A DNA stretch of 21,329 nt from G039029935 sp039029935 (GTDB taxonomy: Bacteria > Chloroflexota > Anaerolineae > Caldilineales > Caldilineaceae), in NCBI GenBank assembly GCA_039029935.1, contig JBCCFC010000053.1:1-21329 (forward strand), read 5' to 3'. This document shows positions 7,446 through 14,099 of the stretch, piece by piece. Position numbers and translations under genes: made by a program. Position 1 is the first letter of the stretch. The number at the start of each line of letters is the position of its first letter. The notes beneath the pieces were generated by a model, which was not told the DNA's origin, ran no database searches, and saw only the letters and a program-made list of their open reading frames with translations.

Positions 7446-9581
7446 ATGACAGAACATACGCAACAAAAATACCGTGTGGGAGCGGATATCGGTGGTACAT
7501 TCACTGACCTGATTGTTGTTGACAACGAGACGGGGGTCTTTTCCATCGGCAAGGTGCTGACCACACCGGATGATCCGTCGCGAGCGGTAGAGGCGGCATT
7601 GATGGAAACACTCGACTTGGGCAATGTGCAGCCAGATGAGGTGCAGCACCTGATTCACGGAACCACGCTTGTGACCAATGCCATGATTGAGCGCAAGGGG
7701 GCCAGAACTGCGCTGCTGACCACTGAGGGCTTCCGCGATTCCATTGAAATTGGGCGCGAAACCCGTTATGATCTCTACGATTTGATGCTGGAGCAGCCCA
7801 AGCCACTTGTGCCACGCTATCTGCGTTTTGATGTCCCGCAGCGGACACTGATGGACGGTACGACGCACAAAGAACTGGATGTCGAGTTTGTCAAGCAGGT
7901 GACGGCGGAATTAGCTGCCAGCGGTACCGAAGCCATCGCCATCTGTTTTCTGCACAGCTTCACCAATCCTGATGCAGAGCGGAGAGCACGGGAGGCGGTC
8001 CATAGTGTTGCGCCCCATCTGCGTGTCTCCATCTCATCCGATGTTGTGCCAGAGATACGCGAGTTTGAGCGCGCCTCGACCACGATTGCCAATGTCTATG
8101 TACAGGAGTTGGTGGAGAAATATCTGCGCAGGCTTGAAGAACGCTTAGAGAGTGTCGGCTTTACGGGCAACTTCTATCTCATGCTCTCTAGCGGCGGCAT
8201 CGCGACGGTGGACACGACGGTACGTTTCCCTGTGCGTCTGCTCGAATCGGGACCAGCGGCGGGGGCATTGGCAGCCAATGCGTATGGCATTGCAGCAGGT
8301 CATCCTGATCTGATCTCGTTTGACATGGGTGGCACAACGGCCAAGGTCTGTGTCATCGACAAAGGCAAGCCGCTGCTCGCCCATGAGTTTGAGGTGGACC
8401 GCATCTATCGCTTCAAAAAAGGATCAGGGCTGCCCATCAAGCTGCCTGTGATCGAGCTGATTGAAATCGGTACAGGCGGTGGCTCGATTGCACGCGTAGA
8501 TGCGTTGGGCTTGCTCAAAGTGGGGCCGGATTCATCGGGTGCAGACCCTGGACCTGTCTGCTATGGCAATGGCGGTGAGGACCCGACCGTGACCGACGCC
8601 AATCTTATTTTGGGCTACTTAGACCCTGCCTATTTCTTGGGGGGCAAGATGTCGCTCGAACTGGAGAAGGCCAAGCAGGTTATCGAAGAGAAAATTGCCA
8701 AGCCGTTGGGAATGTCGATGGAAGAGGCGGCATGGGGCATCCACCAGATCGCCAACGAGAACATGGCAAATGCAGCACGTGTGCATTCGCTGGAGCGTGG
8801 CAAAGACCCACGCCGGTTCCCGCTCTTTGCCTTTGGTGGCGCAGGTCCCGTCCACGCCTATCGCATCGGTCTCTCGTTAGGCTCGCCTGAACTGTTGGCG
8901 CCATTGGGCGCAGGTGTCACAAGCACGGTCGGTTTTCTGTCCGCACCGCTCGCCTTTGACTTTGTGCGTTCGTGGACAGTGGATGTTGATGAGATCGACT
9001 GGCACAAGGCCAACCAACTATTGGATGAAATGGAGCGTGAGGGTGAGCATCTGCTTGCCAATTCAGGCGTCCCTGCCGACGAAATCACCCATCGCCGTGA
9101 AGTAGACATGCGCTTTGTCGGTCAAGGCCATGAAATTCCTGTGCTACTGCCCAAGACCACGCTCGACGCCAGCCATCTTGACGAAATTGAAGCGACCTTT
9201 GACCGTGTCTATCGAGAACTATACGAACGGTCTGGACCACCTGTCAACATGGAGATTATCAACTGGCGTGTGGTCTCATCCGGACCAACACCAGCGGTTT
9301 CGCTACACATCACCAGCGAGGGCGCAGGAAAATATCAGGGCGCACAGACTGCGGCTGATACACAAAAGGGAAGCCGTCAAGCCTACTTCCCAGAGTCAGG
9401 CGGATTCACCGAGACACCGATTTATGACCGCTATCTCATGAAGCCGGGGATGACCTTTGATGGTCCAGCGATTGTGGAAGAGCGTGAGTCTACGGCCATT
9501 ATTGGGCCGGGCAGTGTGTGTTCGATTGATGCGCATTATAATTTGGTTGTGAAGATGCCAGTGGAGGGCGCGGATGAATGA
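7446..9581 (+). CDS. hyuA: Hydantoinase/oxoprolinase family protein, subunit A
   Basis: A 711-residue ATP-dependent subunit of the N-methylhydantoinase/5-oxoprolinase/acetone carboxylase superfamily. The actin-like ATPase signatures are GADIGGTFTDLIV (12-24) and a second phosphate-binding loop DMGGTTAKV (293-301). Further family blocks are HGTTLVTNAMIERKGA, the REFERASTTIANVYV segment, EIGTGGGSIARVD, SGADPGPVCYGNGG and FAFGGAGPVHAYRIG, covering the Hydant_A_N, Hydantoinase_A and C-terminal regions at full length. The start at 7446 has the SD AAAGAGG in the gap after gntR; a longer in-frame start at 7413 would overlap gntR and lacks one. With HyuB it should cleave a cyclic amide or urea bond at the cost of ATP. 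The substrate cannot be read from sequence. The downstream DUF4240 gene overlaps its last 8 bases. Confidence 0.93.
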   Translation: MTEHTQQKYRVGADIGGTFTDLIVVDNETGVFSIGKVLTTPDDPSRAVEAALMETLDLGNVQPDEVQHLIHGTTLVTNAMIERKGARTALLTTEGFRDSIEIGRETRYDLYDLMLEQPKPLVPRYLRFDVPQRTLMDGTTHKELDVEFVKQVTAELAASGTEAIAICFLHSFTNPDAERRAREAVHSVAPHLRVSISSDVVPEIREFERASTTIANVYVQELVEKYLRRLEERLESVGFTGNFYLMLSSGGIATVDTTVRFPVRLLESGPAAGALAANAYGIAAGHPDLISFDMGGTTAKVCVIDKGKPLLAHEFEVDRIYRFKKGSGLPIKLPVIELIEIGTGGGSIARVDALGLLKVGPDSSGADPGPVCYGNGGEDPTVTDANLILGYLDPAYFLGGKMSLELEKAKQVIEEKIAKPLGMSMEEAAWGIHQIANENMANAARVHSLERGKDPRRFPLFAFGGAGPVHAYRIGLSLGSPELLAPLGAGVTSTVGFLSAPLAFDFVRSWTVDVDEIDWHKANQLLDEMEREGEHLLANSGVPADEITHRREVDMRFVGQGHEIPVLLPKTTLDASHLDEIEATFDRVYRELYERSGPPVNMEIINWRVVSSGPTPAVSLHITSEGAGKYQGAQTAADTQKGSRQAYFPESGGFTETPIYDRYLMKPGMTFDGPAIVEERESTAIIGPGSVCSIDAHYNLVVKMPVEGADE

Positions 9582-10041
9582 GGCTAACTTTTGGGTCATT
9601 ATTGAGAATGCATGGCCGCAAGGGGAGAAACTGAACCAATTTCAAGCGGATGTGCTTCGTGGTGAATGGAGTGCAGATTCATACGAGCTTCAAAAGCAGA
9701 TGTTGGCAAATCTCACGTCCGCGTTTGAGCAGCTTGATAAAGATGAGTTGCTTGCCTTTGACCGTATGCTGGCACAAAAACTCTATGATATAGACCGAGC
9801 GGATGTTCATGAGTACACAGATGGTTCTGATGATGGTTTTCTATATGCGCGTGGGTTTATTGTGAGTGTTGGGCGGGACTACTATGAGTTGGTCAACAAA
9901 GACCCATCCAGAGCAATTATGGATGCTGAATTTGAGGAGTTCTGCTATCATTCTTCTCGTATTTATGAGCAGAGATTTGGGGCTATACCCCCTTTCGATG
10001 TTTCTCGTGAGACAGGTTCCAATCCGACTGGATGGAGTTAA
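9574..10041 (+). CDS. DUF4240 domain-containing protein
   Basis: A 155-residue acidic soluble protein. It begins NEANFWVIIENAW and continues with a helical L/F-rich stretch (LTSAFEQLDKDELLAFDRMLAQKLYDID) and the characteristic DGSDDGFLYARGFIVSVGRDYYELVNKDPS, which match the DUF4240 layout (FW at the start, SDD-F-x-x-RG-W/F-I-x-x-G in the middle). The family has no assigned biochemical function and its genes often sit near toxin-, immunity- or SMI1-like proteins. Here the start overlaps the end of hyuA by 8 bases, so it is likely translationally coupled to it, and the DAO gene starts 20 bases after its stop. Placement inside a hydantoinase operon is not usual for this family as far as I know. 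No role in the pathway can be stated. Confidence 0.8.
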   Translation: MNEANFWVIIENAWPQGEKLNQFQADVLRGEWSADSYELQKQMLANLTSAFEQLDKDELLAFDRMLAQKLYDIDRADVHEYTDGSDDGFLYARGFIVSVGRDYYELVNKDPSRAIMDAEFEEFCYHSSRIYEQRFGAIPPFDVSRETGSNPTGWS

Positions 10042-10061
10042 CTGAAAAGGAATAAACAAAC

Positions 10062-11240
10062 ATGAAAACATACGACGTAATCTTAGCAGGTGGCGGCATC
10101 ATGGGCTGCTCCATTGCCTACAACCTGCTCAAATATAACCCAACCCTAAGCGTCCTCATCATTGAGCGCGATTCAACCTATACACGAGCCTCGACGGTAC
10201 TTTCTGATGGCAACACCCGTATCCAGTTTAATGTCAAGCAAAACATCCAGATATCACAGTATGCGCTGGAGGTGCTGGCGCGCTTTGTCGAGGAGTTTGC
10301 GACCGCTGACCATACACCGACAACGGGCTTTCGTCAACAGGGCAACCTATTTCTTGTCAACGAGGCTGGACGTGAGTACGCACAACAGGGCGTGGAACTA
10401 CAAAAGAGTCTTGGCTGTGACGTGGCGTGGCTGGAGCCGGAAGATATCCCCAAACATTACCCGCTCTATCAAGGGGCGGATGATGTGGTTGGCGCAACCT
10501 TTGGTCGTGGAGATGGCTCAATGTCACCTGCGGATATTCTCATTGGCTATCGTAAAAAGGTCATTGAACTGGGCGCAACAGTACTAGAGGCAGAAATTGC
10601 CGAACTGATCAAAGAGGGCGAGCAGATGCGTGGGTTGCGGCTTGCCAATGGTGATGTCTATCATTCAAATATCGTCGCCAATGTGACGGGCGCATGGGCA
10701 CCGATTCTGGCCGAAACCGTCGGCGTTGACTTACCGATTGCAGCCACTAAGCGCGAAGTCTATACGATTGCAGGCGAATATTCCTTTGACGAAATCATGC
10801 CCATGTTGCTGTTGCCAACGGGACAGTTCATCTTCCACGAAGGCGGCAGCCAGTATGTGACCGGTGGTGCGTTGCCCGATGATCCAGTAACCTATGATGA
10901 CTTTAGCTGGACCCGTACACGCTTTGAGGAGACGATGTGGGAAGGGTTGGCAACCTATGTGCCTGGGTTTGAGCGGTTGAAACTCACAGGCGGTTGGGCT
11001 GGCCTCTATGCGGTCAACACGCTGGATGGGAATGCGATCTTGGGTGAGTGGCCGACGTTGCAGGGCTATTACTGCGCCAATGGCTTCTCAGGGCATGGCT
11101 TCCAGCAGTCGCACGCTGTCGGGCGATACATCGCCGACTTGATGTTGGAGCAGATACCGTTCATGGACCTATCCGTCTTTTCACCACAGCGGATTATTGA
11201 TAACAAACCAGTGTATGAGAACCCGGCACGGCTCATATAA
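10062..11240 (+). CDS. DAO-family FAD-dependent oxidoreductase (sarcosine oxidase-like)
   Basis: A 392-residue flavoenzyme of the D-amino acid oxidase/glycine-sarcosine oxidase superfamily. It has the N-terminal Rossmann motif LAGGGIMGCSIAYNL with glycines at 10, 12 and 15, the ribose-binding E35, a central NVTGAWAP strand (the 'AxGxW' FAD segment) and the C-terminal FAD-binding block GYYCANGFSGHGFQQSHAVGR. The GLYAVNTLDGNAILG segment replaces the C-M-Y-T region that carries the covalent FAD cysteine in monomeric sarcosine oxidase, so FAD is probably non-covalent. The SD AAAAGGAA lies 11 bases before the start. Sitting between hyuA and hyuB, it likely oxidises the secondary amine (N-alkyl amino acid, sarcosine or related) released by the pathway. 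A dehydrogenase rather than an oxidase is equally possible. Confidence 0.88.
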   Translation: MKTYDVILAGGGIMGCSIAYNLLKYNPTLSVLIIERDSTYTRASTVLSDGNTRIQFNVKQNIQISQYALEVLARFVEEFATADHTPTTGFRQQGNLFLVNEAGREYAQQGVELQKSLGCDVAWLEPEDIPKHYPLYQGADDVVGATFGRGDGSMSPADILIGYRKKVIELGATVLEAEIAELIKEGEQMRGLRLANGDVYHSNIVANVTGAWAPILAETVGVDLPIAATKREVYTIAGEYSFDEIMPMLLLPTGQFIFHEGGSQYVTGGALPDDPVTYDDFSWTRTRFEETMWEGLATYVPGFERLKLTGGWAGLYAVNTLDGNAILGEWPTLQGYYCANGFSGHGFQQSHAVGRYIADLMLEQIPFMDLSVFSPQRIIDNKPVYENPARLI

Positions 11241-11252
11241 AAAGAGGAAATT

Positions 11253-12974
11253 ATGGCACTAAATCCAATTCAACTAGAAGTTTTGTGGAACCGGCTACTG
11301 TCAGTCGCCAATGAACAACAGACAACGCTGATTCGCACTGCATTCAGCACCATTGTACGTGAATCGCTTGACCTTGCCTGTGGTGTGTTTGACACCAAGG
11401 GGCATATGATCGCCCAGTCGCTGACAGGCACACCAGGGCATATCAATCCAATGGCAACAGGAGCCATTCATCTGCTGAATGAGTATCCACCCGAAACGCT
11501 CGAGCCGGGCGATGTCCTGATCACCAACGATCCTTGGCAGACGGCAGGGCAGGTCAACGACTTTACGGTGATGACACCCGTCTTTCGGGGCAATACCATT
11601 GTCGGTTACTTCTCCAACTGCTGTCATGCACCGGATATTGGCGGACGTATTTTGTCTGCCGAAGCGCGTGAAGTCTTTGAGGAGGGACTACAGGTCCCCA
11701 TCACAAAGCTTTTCAATCGTGGTGAACCCAACGAGGAACTGTTCAAAATCATCCGTGCCAATGTGCGCACACCCGATGAGACAGTCGGTGATCTCTACGC
11801 CCAAACCGCATCCAACGCAGTGGGCGCACGCAGCCTGCTCCAGATGATGGATGAATTTGGACTGGAAACCATCGACCCGCTGGCCGACGAGATCATTGCG
11901 CGTTCAGAGAAGGCCATGCGTGACGGTATCCGTGCTTTGCCCAATGGTCGTCATGAGCATACATTGTGGAGCGATGGCTTTGAGGAACCGCTACGTATTC
12001 AAGTGGCTGTCACCATTGAAGATGAGGATATCTACATCGACTTTGACGGATCATCGCCACAGAGTCAACGCGGCATCAATGTGGTTCTCAACTATACACA
12101 AGGATACGGCTCGTTTGCCATGAAAGCGGCCATTAGCCCCGAAGTCCCGCATAATGCAGGTGCATTCCGTCCGGTTCACATCACCGCACCCGAAGGATCG
12201 ATCCTCAACTGCAAGCGACCCGCTGCCGTTGCTTCACGTCACTTGGTCGGCCATTTCCTGCCCAGTGCCATTTTTGGCGCACTCTCCAAGGCCATTCCCG
12301 ACCGTGTATTGGCAGGCGGCTCTGATCCGGGCTGGATGAGCATCTGGCGAGCGACGTGGCCCGACAACCGAGAAAAGCAGGCCAATTTCACGCTCTTTAT
12401 GCTGGGTGGCACGGGCGCACGACCGATGAAAGATGGCCTCAGTACCACAGGATTCCCCAGTGGTGTGGGTGGTGTGCCTGCCGAGGTCATCGAAACGCAA
12501 GCACCGCTGATCCAGGAGTTCCGTCACCTACGCACCGACTCTGCTGGTCCCGGCAAGTTTCGCGGTGGTTTGGGGCAGAACACTACCTTTGGTCATCTGG
12601 GCCACAAAGAATGGAGCGTCTCCGGCATGGTGGATCGCACCCAACACGCACCGCATGGCCTGGAGGGTGGCTCTTCTGGCACAGCGGGTGCATTCCAACT
12701 CAATGGCGAGGATGTCCCACCCAAGACCATCATGTGGATGGAGCCGGATGCGACCATTTCTATGAACCCACCAGGAGGTGGGGGTTATGGCAACCCGTTT
12801 GAACGCGATCCCCAGCTTGTGCTGAACGATGTGGTCAACGGCTATGTGTCGATGAAGGCGGCACGGGAAGCGTATGGTGTTGTGGTCAACTTTATTGGTG
12901 AGGAGGGCAGCTTGGTGCGCTTGCCGGAGCATTATGAGATGGATGTAGCGGGGACAGCGGCTATTCGAGGATGA
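11253..12974 (+). CDS. hyuB: Hydantoinase/oxoprolinase family protein, subunit B
   Basis: A 573-residue partner of HyuA. Family blocks visible are QQTTLIRTAFSTIVRESLD (22-40), the PGHINPM segment, the ITNDPWQTAGQVND loop (90-103), the NCCHAPDIGG loop (122-131), the FDGSSPQSQRGINV strand, and the glycine-rich end PGGGGYGNPFERDP. Length is normal. In most relatives the first loop reads GH-x-x-D; here histidine is replaced by Q100, although H125 and D128 of the second loop remain. The SD AAAGAGGAAA lies just before the start, 12 bases after the DAO gene stop. It probably carries the hydrolytic site while HyuA supplies ATP-driven activation. It ends the operon, and a long palindrome begins 11 bases after its stop codon. 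Confidence 0.93.
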   Translation: MALNPIQLEVLWNRLLSVANEQQTTLIRTAFSTIVRESLDLACGVFDTKGHMIAQSLTGTPGHINPMATGAIHLLNEYPPETLEPGDVLITNDPWQTAGQVNDFTVMTPVFRGNTIVGYFSNCCHAPDIGGRILSAEAREVFEEGLQVPITKLFNRGEPNEELFKIIRANVRTPDETVGDLYAQTASNAVGARSLLQMMDEFGLETIDPLADEIIARSEKAMRDGIRALPNGRHEHTLWSDGFEEPLRIQVAVTIEDEDIYIDFDGSSPQSQRGINVVLNYTQGYGSFAMKAAISPEVPHNAGAFRPVHITAPEGSILNCKRPAAVASRHLVGHFLPSAIFGALSKAIPDRVLAGGSDPGWMSIWRATWPDNREKQANFTLFMLGGTGARPMKDGLSTTGFPSGVGGVPAEVIETQAPLIQEFRHLRTDSAGPGKFRGGLGQNTTFGHLGHKEWSVSGMVDRTQHAPHGLEGGSSGTAGAFQLNGEDVPPKTIMWMEPDATISMNPPGGGGYGNPFERDPQLVLNDVVNGYVSMKAAREAYGVVVNFIGEEGSLVRLPEHYEMDVAGTAAIRG

Positions 12975-12985
12975 TTTTTTATGTT

Positions 12986-13075
12986 GACCTCCCGAAGGTG
13001 AATATAGGACACATTGATACCAAAATTTTGTAAAATTTTGGTATCAATGTGTCCTATATTCACCTTCGGGAGGTC
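12986..13075. repeat. Perfect 44-bp-arm palindrome between convergent genes
   Basis: Arms 12986-13029 and 13032-13075 are exact reverse complements separated only by GT. The outer part is GC-rich (GACCTCCCGAAGGTG) and the inner part AT-rich (ending CCAAAATTTT). The element lies between hyuB and the convergent rmlD-like gene, so it could serve as a bidirectional terminator, but it is far longer than an ordinary terminator and has no T-run after the stem. No convincing target-site duplication is seen beyond a TT on each side. A diverged copy of the outer arm is at 21225-21251. It is either a miniature palindromic element or a specialised terminator. Confidence 0.93.
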
Positions 13076-13137
13076 TTGACAGAATGCTCAATTAACTATG
13101 TTCTAATGAATCCCCATCATTTGATAACACCTTATAC

Positions 13138-13995
13138 TTATTCCCACGTCGCTACATACTCGCTAAGTGCCTCCTGCCAAGGCCGCAACCGCACCCCCAA
13201 CGCCGCCGCCGCCTCATTCACCAACACAGCATGATAAGGCGGCATCACCGGACGCGGCCACTCCGTCAACGGAATCGGCGTCAACGGCACATCGCCGCGC
13301 CCACTGGTCTGCAATGCCAATGCTGCCACATCGTAACGACTGGCGCACCCGTCGTTGACAATGTGATAGATGCCGACACGCCCCAACTCGACCAACTGTT
13401 GAATCGCCTGTGCTGCATCCAGCGCATAGGTTGGCGTGCCAAACTCATCGTTGACCACACGCAACTCACCAAACTTGTCCGCCGCCTCGCGGATTTTGGA
13501 AGGGAAATTGTTGCCCATACCAGGATTATCTTTGGTGGGACCATAGAGCCAACTCACCCGTGCAATGATCAGTCTATCCAGCACCTGTCTTGCTGCCGTT
13601 TCACCTGCCAACTTGCTGCTTGCATAGACGCCACCCGGGTTGGGCTGGTCATATTCACGATAGAATTGTCCCGGTGCCCCGGCAAAGACTTCGTTGGTAC
13701 TCACCTGTACCATCAGCGCACCACACTGCGCACAGCCTTCTGCCAAATATTTGGGGCCAAGGGCATTGGCGGCATAGGCAAGTTGTGGATCGTCTTCGGC
13801 TCCATCCACATTGGTCCATGCAGCGGCGTTGATGACAACATCGGGTTGCAATTCGACAAGTTGCCGGGTGATTGTGGGTACTGTGATGTCATGGGTGGGT
13901 CTTGCCCATGTCGTGACAATGTGCAGTGTTTGGCTGTAGACGGTTTGCAATGCTGTGCCAAGTTGACCATTGCTACCAACAATTAGTATGTGCAT
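13138..13995 (-). CDS. rfbD: dTDP-4-dehydrorhamnose reductase-like SDR protein
   Basis: A 285-residue extended short-chain reductase of the RmlD group, which reduces dTDP-4-dehydro-L-rhamnose to dTDP-L-rhamnose with NAD(P)H. Visible are the nucleotide fold MHILIVGSNGQLG (1-13), DVVINAAAWTNVDGAEDDP (52-70), the active-site strand VSTNEVFAG with T100, and the catalytic pair Y124-K128 in YASSK, followed by the late RmlD blocks ARVSWLYGP and YHIVNDGCASRYD. Relatives usually read STDYVF where this has STNEVF. The start at 13995 was preferred over 14007 because GGGGAA lies 6 bases before it and the Rossmann strand then begins at residue 1. No rmlA, B or C genes are nearby, so it may act on another nucleotide sugar. 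It is transcribed alone, or from the 672-residue gene upstream. Confidence 0.88.
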   Translation of the reverse strand: MHILIVGSNGQLGTALQTVYSQTLHIVTTWARPTHDITVPTITRQLVELQPDVVINAAAWTNVDGAEDDPQLAYAANALGPKYLAEGCAQCGALMVQVSTNEVFAGAPGQFYREYDQPNPGGVYASSKLAGETAARQVLDRLIIARVSWLYGPTKDNPGMGNNFPSKIREAADKFGELRVVNDEFGTPTYALDAAQAIQQLVELGRVGIYHIVNDGCASRYDVAALALQTSGRGDVPLTPIPLTEWPRPVMPPYHAVLVNEAAAALGVRLRPWQEALSEYVATWE

Positions 13996-14045
13996 AAAAT
14001 TCCCCATTGAGAATTGTGATTAGTCCATCAGCAAAGACCAGTATT

Positions 14046-14087
14046 GCAGGTTGATAACCTGCGTCACAGATAATCAACCTGTGCTAC
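14046..14087. repeat. Short hairpin pair upstream of the rmlD-like gene
   Basis: GCAGGTT and AACCTGC with a GAT loop (14046-14062) form a 7-bp hairpin, followed by a weaker one, CACAG and CTGTG within 14063-14087. Motif form (CAGGTT..AACCTG flanked by GTNAC/GTAC-like ends) resembles the 18309-18355 palindrome, suggesting one family of intergenic repeats. No T-run is present, so a terminator function is unproven. Confidence 0.5.
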
Positions 14088-14099
14088 TGACAGTAAGTA

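Noticed and set aside
7263..7868. 201-codon minus-strand frame across the gntR-hyuA junction
   Set aside because: It is antisense to two well-supported genes and lacks domain features.
12986..13075. Insertion sequence ends
   Set aside because: No transposase frame lies between the arms and no convincing target duplication is present.
13231..13986. 251-codon plus-strand open frame
   Set aside because: It lies wholly opposite the rmlD-like gene, is rich in C, H and R with no recognisable motif, and has no good SD.
14046..14062. Rho-independent terminator
   Set aside because: The 7-bp hairpin is not followed by a T-run on either strand, so it is listed only as a repeat.
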